The notes under the pieces: generated by a model
Seen by the model: only the letters and a program-made list of their open reading frames with translations
What the model was told of the DNA's origin: nothing
The model's database searches: none
Translations under genes and position numbers: made by a program
Assembly: GCF_014697425.1 (NCBI RefSeq)
Contig: NZ_JACJRU010000003.1
Location: 186,001-250,000 of the forward strand
Length of the DNA stretch: 64,000 nucleotides
Source of the DNA: Nostoc sp. FACHB-110
GTDB lineage: Bacteria > Cyanobacteriota > Cyanobacteriia > Cyanobacteriales > Nostocaceae
Reading direction: 5' to 3'
Shown: piece after piece, positions 26,375-36,000 of the stretch
Numbering within the stretch: the stretch's first letter is position 1
Layout: every line of letters begins with the position of its first letter

Positions 26375-27154
26375 TTAAGCCAGTCTAGCAGCTAATAAAA
26401 ATAAGCTATCTACCAAAATTGTACTTAAAACTGCACCGCCAAACGCATACCAGTGCCGATGCTGGTTACGTAAAGGTAAAATCCCTGCTATTAATAGCAC
26501 GAGTGCAAGAGATACTGCCCAAGCTTCCCCCCAAGGGGTTTGGACTTGCATTACCGCAGCTTGTAAAATTGGCGACACGTTTTCTGGCTCTACTTGCATG
26601 ATTTGTCGCCAGTAAGGCATTAAGTCAACTATATAGAAATACACATCTGTTAAAACAGTGCCGAATAAAGAACCTAAATAAAACCAGTTACCAACTTTGC
26701 ACCAGTTTCTCATTAAACACCAACAAGCAAATGGCAAGCCAATAGACTCAACTGGTAAATGCCATAAAGGTTCCCAACGCAACCAACCCCAGTAAATTCC
26801 TCCAGCTAACCAACTCCAGCTAAAGCCTAAGAGCAAATCCCCCCATAGGTATGTTGCCGGACGTGACATCAAGCGAAAACTTAGCCATACCCAAAATCCA
26901 GTCATCGCTAAACTAAGGCTGGGAAGCGATCGCACCAGTGGTGCTTCAATAAATACTGGGACTGAGACTAAAAATACTGCTGCCGCAAATACTAACCAAG
27001 TTTGTCTAGATAATATTAATAAAGGTAAAGATGGCGAGGCGGCAAGGGTTGATTCTAATTCTGAAATACCTAACCGTCCAGCATCTTTGACAGTTATTTC
27101 TTCGGCTATGGAAGTGGTAGAAGCTTTGTAAGATGACAATGTAGTATTAATCAA
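26375..27154 (-). CDS. DUF3120 family membrane protein
   Basis: A 259-aa integral membrane protein with about six hydrophobic helices after a 45-residue polar N-terminus. Conserved-looking stretches include LLGFSWSWLAGGIYWGWLRWEP, which is aromatic rich, and TDVYFYIVDLMPYWRQIMQVEP. I recognise it as the cyanobacterial DUF3120 family, whose function is unknown. It has its own strand block and no obvious operon partner; the divergent gene is uppP, 400 bp away. Confidence 0.75.
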   Translation of the reverse strand: MINTTLSSYKASTTSIAEEITVKDAGRLGISELESTLAASPSLPLLILSRQTWLVFAAAVFLVSVPVFIEAPLVRSLPSLSLAMTGFWVWLSFRLMSRPATYLWGDLLLGFSWSWLAGGIYWGWLRWEPLWHLPVESIGLPFACWCLMRNWCKVGNWFYLGSLFGTVLTDVYFYIVDLMPYWRQIMQVEPENVSPILQAAVMQVQTPWGEAWAVSLALVLLIAGILPLRNQHRHWYAFGGAVLSTILVDSLFLLAARLA

Positions 27155-27554
27155 AGTTTTAATAATTGTAACTAAACTTTATTTTATTTAAGATAGCATA
27201 CCCATAAATCCACCCTGGGGGCATATTTATTCTACCGAGATTTTACGTAAGTTGGATATCGCGGAAATAAAAGCAAAAATAATTCAGATTCTGTATCCTG
27301 GATTCTGGATTCTTTTCCAGTAAATCTGTCCAGAAACTACAAGGGTGGGTGTAGAGAGGAAATCTTCGGGTGTGGGGGTTTAGGGGTGTAGGGAAACAAA
27401 CCCTTCGTCTTGAAAAGCTTGACAACCTGATACCTCATCTTCACAGACAAACTGATTGCCGCAATCTAGTACTTGATTGGGTAATCTTCCTGGCAGGTTT
27501 CTGATCAAGATGTTTGTGTAATTGGTTGTAATCACAGCGATCGCAGGTAGGATA
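27155..27554. other. Divergent spacer
   Basis: About 400 bp between the DUF3120 gene and uppP. It contains loose G-rich repeats (GGGTGTGGGGG, TTAGGGGTGTAGGG) near 27345-27390 and no gene I can support. Promoters for both flanking genes should lie here. Confidence 0.5.
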
Positions 27555-28511
27555 ATGGCTTTATTAAAACGTCAATGGTTTGTGTGCTTATTTGCAGCAT
27601 CCGCATTAATTTCTAGTGCGGCATTTCCCGCCCTCAGTGCCTCACCACCCAATGCAGGGGAGAATGGGATACAACAAATGAATATTTTCCAGGCAATTGT
27701 TTTAGGCTTTGTGCAGGGAATGACGGAATTTCTGCCGATAAGCAGTACAGCGCATTTAAAAGTGGTTCCAGTAGTTTTGGGTTGGGGCGATCCTGGTGTG
27801 GCATTTACAGCCGTAATTCAATTAGGGAGTATTGCTGCTGTACTGTGGTACTTTTGGGGAGATTTGACTCGAATTCTCACAGGCGCAACCAGAGCGATCG
27901 CCCAAAAAGATTATGCTAATTATGACTTACGCCTATCTTTGGGAATTGCCTTAGGAACCTTGCCCATTATCTTTTTTGGACTATTAATCAAAAGATTTAT
28001 CCCAGATTATGATAATTCACCGATTAGAAGCATCGGTGCGATCGCGATCGCCTCAATCGTTATGTCCTTATTGTTGGGAATAGCAGAAAAACTCGGCAAA
28101 CGCCAACGAGACTTTGAACACCTAACCATGAATGATGGGCTATTAATGGGTTTAGCTCAATCTTTAGCTTTAATTCCTGGTGTCTCCCGTTCTGGTTCTA
28201 CTCTGACGGCTGGCTTATTTATGACTTTACAACGGGAAACAGCCGCCAGATTTTCATTTTTACTCGGTATCCCAGCCATTACCCTCGCTGGGCTAGTCGA
28301 ATTAAAAGATGTGTTGGGAGATATTAGCAGTACTGGGATAATTCCCTTATTCGCTGGCGTAATTTCCGCCACAATTTTTTCCTATATATCTATCGTTGGC
28401 TTACTCCGCTTCCTCAAAACCCAAAGCACCTGGGTATTTATTTGGTATCGCCTAGCCTTTGGTGTGGCAATTTTAAGTGCTATTAGTGCCGGAGTATTGA
28501 AAAATAGTTGA
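27555..28511 (+). CDS. uppP: Undecaprenyl-diphosphatase UppP (BacA)
   Basis: Inner-membrane phosphatase recycling undecaprenyl pyrophosphate, the lipid carrier of cell-wall synthesis; confers bacitracin tolerance when overproduced. From the ATG at 27555 (MALLKRQWFV) it has 318 residues. The first 40 form a signal-like extension. Family motifs are GFVQGMTEFLPISSTAHL and PGVSRSGSTLTAGLFMTL, which form the active site, with about eight membrane helices. An upstream start at 27522 would add 11 residues. The extension before the usual MNIFQAIVLG start is longer than in E. coli but common in cyanobacteria. Confidence 0.93.
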   Translation: MALLKRQWFVCLFAASALISSAAFPALSASPPNAGENGIQQMNIFQAIVLGFVQGMTEFLPISSTAHLKVVPVVLGWGDPGVAFTAVIQLGSIAAVLWYFWGDLTRILTGATRAIAQKDYANYDLRLSLGIALGTLPIIFFGLLIKRFIPDYDNSPIRSIGAIAIASIVMSLLLGIAEKLGKRQRDFEHLTMNDGLLMGLAQSLALIPGVSRSGSTLTAGLFMTLQRETAARFSFLLGIPAITLAGLVELKDVLGDISSTGIIPLFAGVISATIFSYISIVGLLRFLKTQSTWVFIWYRLAFGVAILSAISAGVLKNS

Positions 28512-28554
28512 TGAGCCAGGATGAAGGATAAATTATGAAGAGTGAAGGATGAAA

Positions 28555-28622
28555 AAATAATACTTCACACTAGCCTGCGGCAAGCCGCTAGAAGCGTCTA
28601 CAAACTTCACACTTCATACTTC
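28555..28622. repeat. Heptamer repeat fragments around a small hairpin
   Basis: ACTTCACACT and AACTTCACACTTCATACTTC units flank GCCTGCGGCAAGCCGCTAG between uppP and the radical-SAM gene. The units match those at 2376-2404 and 17343-17400. Confidence 0.55.
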
Positions 28623-28624
28623 CG

Positions 28625-29965
28625 ATGACTAACCTTCGTCCTGCCAAAATTACCAAAGTAATACCAGACTCCATCGCTGCTGAGATTGGCTTTGAGGTTG
28701 GGGATGCGATCGTTGCTATCAATGGTACACGTCCCCGGGATTTAATTGATTATCAATTTCTCTGTGCTGATGAATTTTTAGAACTAGAAGTTTTAGATAC
28801 TGCTGGTAAAACCCATCACGTCGAAATTGAAAAAGATTATGACGATGATTTAGGGCTGGAATTTGAAACAGCTTTATTTGATGCTTTAATTCAGTGCAAT
28901 AATAAATGTCCCTTTTGTTTTATCGATCAACAGCCTCCAGGTAAACGCTCCAGCTTATATTTAAAAGACGATGATTATCGTTTGAGCTTTTTGTATGGCT
29001 CTTACTTGACTTTAACCAACTTACCCGAACGGGAGTGGCAGCGAATTGAACAAATGCGCTTGTCTCCCTTGTTTGTGTCGGTTCACGCTACCGAAGCCGA
29101 TGTGAGAATTCGCCTGCTCAAAAACCAACGGGCGGGACAAATTATGGAACAGCTGCGCTGGTTCCAAAAAAGACGGCTGCAAATTCACGCTCAAGTGGTA
29201 GTTTGCCCTGGTATCAATGATGGGCAACATCTGGAACAAACCCTCAAAGATTTAGCGTCATTTTATACTGGTGATCTGCCTGCTGTGGCATCAGTGGCAG
29301 TTGTACCAGTAGGTTTGACGCGGTTCCGTCCCCAAGAAGACGAATTAATCCCTGTTACCAGAGAAAAAGCCCAAGAAGTAATTTTACAGGTGCGATCGCT
29401 TGCCCAGCAATTTCGCCAAAAATTCGGCACTAATGTTGTTTGGTTAGCCGATGAGTGGTATTTAATTGCGGGGGAAGAACTACCAAAAGAATCAGAATAC
29501 GAAGACTATCCGCAAATTGATAACGGTGTTGGTTCAATTCAGCTATTTCTCAAGCAATTTGCATCTGCCGCAGCTGAATTACTGCCAGCAAAAGTTTATC
29601 CTCAAAGAAAACTGACTTGGGTAGTCGGTAACGCGGTGGAAAAAGCATTTCAACCTATTTTGCAGTGCTTAAATTCTGTTGATGGTTTAGAAGTAAATAT
29701 GTGTGCCTTAGCTAGTGATTACTGGGGGCAAACTATTAGTGTTACTGGCCTACTTACAGGACATGATTTACTTTTAAACTTAAAAGAAAAAGATTTAGGC
29801 GATGGCATTTTGTTGCCCAATGTGATGCTTAAACATGGCGAATTAGTATTTTTAGATGATGTTAGCGTTGAAGAATTAGCTAGGAAACTCAATACAAAAA
29901 TATTTCCCATAGCAGGAGTTCAAGAATTAATCAACACCTGTAGTGCGGAGAAATTCAAAAATTAA
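28625..29965 (+). CDS. PDZ-radical SAM-DUF512 protein (TIGR03279 family)
   Basis: A 446-aa cyanobacterial/plastid-lineage family of unknown reaction. The N-terminal 60 residues form a PDZ-like domain (ITKVIPDSIAAEIGFEVGD). It is followed by a radical-SAM-type cluster CNNKCPFCF near residue 95 with the DQQPPGKRSSLY and DDYRLSFLYGSYLTLTN stretches and a DUF512 C-terminus (GSIQLFLKQF, then TVVGNA-like VVGNAVEKAF). TIGR03279 groups exactly these proteins. The C-x3-C-x2-C spacing is intact, so an iron-sulfur enzyme is expected. Substrate unknown. Confidence 0.85.
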   Translation: MTNLRPAKITKVIPDSIAAEIGFEVGDAIVAINGTRPRDLIDYQFLCADEFLELEVLDTAGKTHHVEIEKDYDDDLGLEFETALFDALIQCNNKCPFCFIDQQPPGKRSSLYLKDDDYRLSFLYGSYLTLTNLPEREWQRIEQMRLSPLFVSVHATEADVRIRLLKNQRAGQIMEQLRWFQKRRLQIHAQVVVCPGINDGQHLEQTLKDLASFYTGDLPAVASVAVVPVGLTRFRPQEDELIPVTREKAQEVILQVRSLAQQFRQKFGTNVVWLADEWYLIAGEELPKESEYEDYPQIDNGVGSIQLFLKQFASAAAELLPAKVYPQRKLTWVVGNAVEKAFQPILQCLNSVDGLEVNMCALASDYWGQTISVTGLLTGHDLLLNLKEKDLGDGILLPNVMLKHGELVFLDDVSVEELARKLNTKIFPIAGVQELINTCSAEKFKN

Positions 29966-30061
29966 AATATAAAATATTCAGTTGATTCTCGGAGGTTTTT
30001 AGTTGTTATGCTGAATAATAACTAGTAAAGGAAATTTCCGATTAAATTAAGTGAGGCTTAA

Positions 30062-32746
30062 GTGGTGAAGAATCAAGAATGTGCAACAAAAAAAACAAAA
30101 AAACACAGATTCTTCATCATTAGTTTTAACCTGTTAATTATTAATTGTTTCAGCACTCTAAATATTGCTCAGGTCAGGGCAGCAAATGATGAACCTGTAT
30201 TCAGTGTCGTTCAAAGTAAAGAAAACACCCAGCAGTGGACAGGAATTACGAAACGCTTGCAAAGCCTTGGGTTAAAATACTGTGTGATTTCCTTAGCAGA
30301 AATTAAAACTGCCGCAGATTGGGGCGATCGCAAAGTATTATTTTTACCTAACGTCGAGACATTAACACCAACACAAGTCATTTCCCTTGAAGAATGGTCA
30401 AGCAAAGGCGGCAATATCATCGCCAGTGGCCCTGTCGGCAGTTTATCAGCACCGGGAGTCAGACAGTTATTGCGATCGCTCCTCGGCAGTTATTGGGGAT
30501 TTGGCCTAGCTGGAACTCAACAAATCAAACCAGCCAACACTAAATCACCAGCATGGGCAAATCAAGCGCAAATGTTTGGCAAAATTCGTGGTGGTGTGTT
30601 GGTTGCTGACAGTGCCATTAGCCAAGCGGCGGCGGTGTGGAATGCACAAGATAATCCTGCGGCTGTAGTCACAACCGAAAGGTCTACTTTAATGGGTTGG
30701 CGCTGGGGTACAGATATCGCCTCTACATTCGAGTTAGATAATGCTTGGTTAAAAGCAGCTATCAATCGTCATTTAACAACATCATCTCAAAATAGAAATA
30801 AAATTCCCGGAGCTACTGCCAATTGTTCTACCACAATAGCGAGTGCGCCTGATAAGGGGACTGGGAGCAGAGAAAACACTGTAAACTCACAACTCCCCAC
30901 TCCCCAAGTAGAACCCATTGACCAACTAGAACAAACCGTCCATTGGAATGTGCAACCAAATTCCAATACACCAATTGATGAACGAGAAGCGATCGCTCTG
31001 CAACAAGAGTTAGAAAATTTAATTAGTCGGATAGAAAGTGCTGATTTAGCGGCTTCAGTTCATCCTGCGAATGTTGCCGAAGCTATTATTAGCAAACCGC
31101 AGTCTTTAAAAGAAGAAGAAACGCGCGTCGCCTCAACTAGACCAGGATTTACTACGCCAAATAAACAGCAAGCAATAGCACAAGCGCGGTTAGTTGCCAA
31201 AAATATTCCCCAGCTAATTGCCAAGAAAAACTATGCTTTAGCCCGTCAGCAATGGTTAGCCACAAGGGCTAGTTTATGGAAACATTTTCCGATTAATCGT
31301 CGGTTAGCCCCAGCAGAAATTCGGGCAGTTTGGCTAGACCGAGGCACAATTGTGCGGGCGGGAAGCGAAAAAGGATTAGCCGAAGTTTTTGACCGTTTGG
31401 CACAGTCAGGAATTAACACAGTTTTTTTTGAAACTATCAACGCCAGTTATCCGATTTATCCCAGCAAAGTAGCACCACAGCAAAATTCCCTGATTCGTGG
31501 CTGGAACCCCCTAGCATCTGGCGTGAAATTAGCCCACGAACGCGGTATGGAGTTACACGCCTGGGTATGGACTTTTGCGGCTGGCAATCAACGCCATAAT
31601 CAGATTATTAATGTTAATCCCAATTATCCAGGGCCAGTCTTAGCCGCACATCCAGATTGGGCCAACTACGACAACAAAGGCAACACCATTCCCCCTGGAC
31701 AAACCAAGCCCTTTTTCGACCAAGCTAACCCACAGTTACGGCAATATCTCTTAAAACTATTTGCGGAAATTGTCACTGATTATCAAGTAGATGGTTTACA
31801 GCTAGACTATATTCGCTATCCTTTCCAAGACCCTAGTGCGGGTAGGACTTATGGTTATGGTAAAGCCGCCAGAGCGCAATTTCAGCAATTAACCGGGGTC
31901 GATCCGCTAACTATTTCGCCGACGCAAACCGATTTATGGCAAAAGTGGACAGATTTTCGGACTCAGCAAGTTGATAGCTTTGTGGCTGATGTCTCCCAGA
32001 TGCTGCGACAAAAGGGTGAACATCTCATTTTATCGGTGGCTGTATTTCCCTTACCAGAACAAGAACGCATCCAAAAGCTACAACAGCACTGGGAAGTGTG
32101 GGCGAGACGGGGAGATATAGATTTAATCGTGCCGATGACTTATGCCCAAGATACAGCGCGTTTTCAGCGTCTAGCGCAACCTTGGATAGCTTCTACCCAA
32201 TTAGGTTCGACTTTGCTAGTGCCGGGAATTCGGTTGCTGTCTTTGCCAAATCTCGCTGCCTTTGACCAATTACAATTAATCCGCGATTTGCCTGCTAGTG
32301 GGTATGCGCTTTTTGCCGCCGAGAATTTTAACAGCGACTTGTTGAAGATTTTTAGTAGTACCCAAGGCAAGGTACAACCTGTAGCCAGTGAACCGATTCC
32401 CCATCGCCAACCTTTTCAAACTGCTATTGCTCGTTATGCTGCTTTAAAACGAGAATGGCAGTTTCTCATCCAAAATGAGCAATTGCCCATACCTGGGACA
32501 ACCATTTCTGAGTTTAATAACCAGATAGAAGTAGTGGACAAAGCTTTGGGTCAGTTAGCTGCTGCGCCTTCTGCGACTAAGTTGCTGACAGCTAAAGCCA
32601 CCTTAACGCGTTTTCAGTCAAAATTTCGCATTTGGATGCGCGAAGTTACGCTCAACAACCCTTATCAGGTGAAAGTTTGGGAAAATCGGCTAGCCACTAT
32701 CGAAAGACTGTTACGTTATGGTGAGAGGCGATCGCGGCTACGCTAA
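30062..32746 (+). CDS. GH10-like (DUF187) secreted glycosidase-type protein
   Basis: An exported 894-aa protein. After a signal sequence (about residues 17-41) comes a region resembling a ThuA or glutamine-amidotransferase-like fold (residues 45-250: KVLFLPNVETLTPTQVISLE, GGNIIASGPVG), then a low-complexity polar linker (about 250-420), then a GHL10/DUF187 glycoside hydrolase-like barrel (EIRAVWLDRGTIV, WNPLASGVKLAHERGMELHA, VDGLQLDYIRYPF, LIVPMTYAQD) and a helical tail. The family is linked to cell-wall or polysaccharide degradation; the substrate is unknown. The GTG at 30062 or 30065 starts the protein. Confidence 0.85.
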   Translation: MVKNQECATKKTKKHRFFIISFNLLIINCFSTLNIAQVRAANDEPVFSVVQSKENTQQWTGITKRLQSLGLKYCVISLAEIKTAADWGDRKVLFLPNVETLTPTQVISLEEWSSKGGNIIASGPVGSLSAPGVRQLLRSLLGSYWGFGLAGTQQIKPANTKSPAWANQAQMFGKIRGGVLVADSAISQAAAVWNAQDNPAAVVTTERSTLMGWRWGTDIASTFELDNAWLKAAINRHLTTSSQNRNKIPGATANCSTTIASAPDKGTGSRENTVNSQLPTPQVEPIDQLEQTVHWNVQPNSNTPIDEREAIALQQELENLISRIESADLAASVHPANVAEAIISKPQSLKEEETRVASTRPGFTTPNKQQAIAQARLVAKNIPQLIAKKNYALARQQWLATRASLWKHFPINRRLAPAEIRAVWLDRGTIVRAGSEKGLAEVFDRLAQSGINTVFFETINASYPIYPSKVAPQQNSLIRGWNPLASGVKLAHERGMELHAWVWTFAAGNQRHNQIINVNPNYPGPVLAAHPDWANYDNKGNTIPPGQTKPFFDQANPQLRQYLLKLFAEIVTDYQVDGLQLDYIRYPFQDPSAGRTYGYGKAARAQFQQLTGVDPLTISPTQTDLWQKWTDFRTQQVDSFVADVSQMLRQKGEHLILSVAVFPLPEQERIQKLQQHWEVWARRGDIDLIVPMTYAQDTARFQRLAQPWIASTQLGSTLLVPGIRLLSLPNLAAFDQLQLIRDLPASGYALFAAENFNSDLLKIFSSTQGKVQPVASEPIPHRQPFQTAIARYAALKREWQFLIQNEQLPIPGTTISEFNNQIEVVDKALGQLAAAPSATKLLTAKATLTRFQSKFRIWMREVTLNNPYQVKVWENRLATIERLLRYGERRSRLR

Positions 32747-33007
32747 TCACGACATAAACTAAATAATAAGATTGACCAGAGAAAAATAAATCTGTCAATT
32801 TTCTGTTATTTTTTATTTATTTACCTCCGAACTAGTTACTGTGTTCATATAACTTAATATTTGCTTTGCTTCATGCAAAATTTACAGTAGATTAACAGTA
32901 TTTTTCACTAGGATAATAATATTCCTTTGAGTTCCAAATACGAAAAAATACTGGAATAAACTTAAGTTGAGATAACTATTGATTTATGATAGCTATCGTG
33001 ATTATCT

Positions 33008-36000
33008 ATGCGTACCCTCAAACAAATTCTCTGGCTAAAAAGCTTAGAGTCAGTAATTGACTTTGCGCCACTAACAGTTCAGCCGGAAACTTTAGTGTCA
33101 GAAGCGATCTCACTGATGGCCAACAAGGGGGCTGGAGTGGTGGTCTTATCGGTTTCGCAGGTAGTGGGATGGCTAACAGCAAAAGATATAGTCAAGCTAA
33201 TAGCTTCAGGTATTGACTGCAAAACTACCCAGATTGCAGAAGTGATGCAAGCTTCTGTAGTCACACTTAAGCTATCAGAATTTCATAATTTAATCACGAT
33301 ATTTTCACTGTTGCGTCAGCAGCAGTTGAGTATGTTGCCAGTTGTGGATGATGAAAATAGATTAATAGGCACAGTTAGCACTGAAAGCATTTTGTCAGCA
33401 CTAGAACAGTCTGTTGAACAAACATCATTGTCCAATTCAACTCAGCTAGAACAGTTAAGTTTGCTAGAGTCAGCTGTCGTCAATATCAACGATTCTTTAT
33501 TAATTACAGAAGCTCATATTGCTGAGGGTAAGATCCAACCGCGCATAGTTTATGCTAATGCGGCATATACGAAAATGACTGGCTACACCCTAGAAGAAGT
33601 AATTGGCAAAGCACCAGGCTTTTCCCACGGAGAAAAGACTTGCCGTACTGAAATGCAGAGACTGTTTGCTGCTGTACAAGCTGGGGTGTCGATGAGAACA
33701 GAATTACTGAGTTATCGCAAAGATGGCTCAACATACTGGGTAGATATGAACCTAGTACCAATTAAAGATGCTCAAGCACGTATTACTCATTTTGTAGCTA
33801 TACACCGCGATATTACTGACAGAAAACAAACAGAAGCAAAGCTGCGCTTAAGTGAAGAACTCTTACAACTATTTACAGAAAATATTCCCCAAGTATTTTA
33901 TGTCTGGGATGCTCAAGAGCAGCAAATTAGTTATCTCAGTCCAGCTTACGAAAAAATTTGGGGTAGAAGTCGAGAAAGCTTGTTAAAAAATCCCCAATCT
34001 CATTTTGCTACCATTCATCCCCAAGACCGCGATCGCATTATTGCGGCATTTGATAGTTTGTTAACAGGTCAATGCCTGATAGAAAAATATCAAATAATTC
34101 GTCCTGATGGGGAAATTCGCTGGATTTCTACCAAGGTCTTTCCGGTGATGCATCAACCTGGGCCAGTTCATCGATTCGTGGGTATAGACGTAGATATAAC
34201 TGAACGCATCCAAACCAAAGCCGCAATGCACGAAAGTGAAAGACGATTTCGGGCGATTTTCAACGGAACATTTCAGTTTTCAGGATTATTAACATTAAAC
34301 GGAATTTTACTAGAAGCGAATCAAACTCTGCTTGATTTTGGTGGGCTAAAGTTACAAGAGGTAGTTAAACGTCCGTTTTGGGAAACTTTGTGGTGGAGTC
34401 AGAACCAAACAACCCAAAATCAATTAAAACAGGCTATTGCGATCGCCGCTAGGGGTGAATTTATCCGCTATCAAGTGGATATTTTGGGTGCTAACCAAAC
34501 AGTACGCACTGTAGACTTCTCCTTAAAACCCTTAAAAGATGAGACAGGACAAACTATCTTGTTAATTGCCGAAGGGCGAGATATCACCGAACTCAAACAA
34601 ACTCAAGCCGCACTCAAAAAAGCTAATCTCGAACTTGAACGACGAGTTTCAGAACGTACCATCGCCTTAGAACAAACCAATCAGCAACTACTATCTGAGA
34701 TTGCTGAACGCCAAATTATCGAAGGGCAACTCCGACAATCTCAAAAAATGCTGCAATTAGTGATGGATGCTATTCCCCAAGGCATTTTGTGGAAAGATTT
34801 GAATTCTGTGGTTTTGGGTTGTAATCGTAACTTTGCCAAATTACTTGATGTAGAACAGCCAGAATATCTCATTGGTAAGACAACTCATGAAGTTCTAGCC
34901 AACAACCCAGAAGCCGATTTTCATCGAGAATGTGATTTGAGAGTCATCCAGACAAATCAAGCTGAGTATCACCTAATTGCACCTTTACAACTAGTTAATG
35001 GCAGAAAAAGTTGGATAGAAGTTAATAAAATTCCCCTGCACGATAGCGCAGGTAATGTAGTCGGATTACTAGGTACAGTTGAAGATATTACAGAACGCCA
35101 ACAAGCACAGGCAGCTTTAAAAAAAAGTGAAGAACGCTTTCGCTGCTTGGCAGAGTCCATCCCGCAACAAGTTTGGATTGCCAATGCTCATGGCAAAGTC
35201 GAATATATTAACCAACGGACTTTAGACTATTTTAATTGTCTTCCTGAGCAAGTCCTAGGTGAAGCATGGCAGCAATGGGCGCATCCAGAAGATTTACCCC
35301 AGTGTTTAGCCGCCTGGAAAGTATCTTTAGCTACGGGTCAACCCTTTGAAAAAGAAATACGCTGGCTGAGAGGCGCAGATAAAACCTATCGCTGGCATTT
35401 AGTCCGCGCCATTCCTTGGTACGAGCAAGAAAGTCAAATTTATACCTGGTTTGGCACTAATACGGACATTGACGATCGCGTGAGTGCTGAACTGGCGCTG
35501 AAGCATAGCGAACAACGCTTTCGCAACTTAGTCGAATCCAGCTACGATTTAATTTGGGAAGTCGATCAAAATTGTACCTATACTTACGTTAGTCCTAAAA
35601 TCTACGATATTTTAGGCTATGAACCAGAAGAAGTTTTAGGCAAAATGCCTCTAGATTTTATGCCACTAGAATTACAGCAAACATACGCTCCCGGTTTTGC
35701 TGCGATTTTAGCAACGCCACAGCCATTTCAATGCTTGGAAAATATTCAAATTCATCGAGATGGCCATCAAGTAATTTTAGAAACTAGTGGTGTCCCTGTT
35801 TTTGATTTAGATGGCAAATTTATTGGTTATCGTGGCACAAATCGGGACATTACCGCCCGCAAACAAGCAGAAACCGCATTACAAGAAACTCAACAGCAGT
35901 TACAGGCAATTTTAGATAACTCCCCAGCAGCAATTTATGTATTTGATACTAACAATAAATTTTTGTTAGTGAATCGTCATGTTACCCAAATCTTCAACAT

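Noticed and set aside
30211..30420. Short frames antisense to the GH10-like gene (30211-30765, 31246-31440, 32164-32370)
   Set aside because: Codon pattern and lack of any domain mark them as shadows of the well-supported plus-strand gene.
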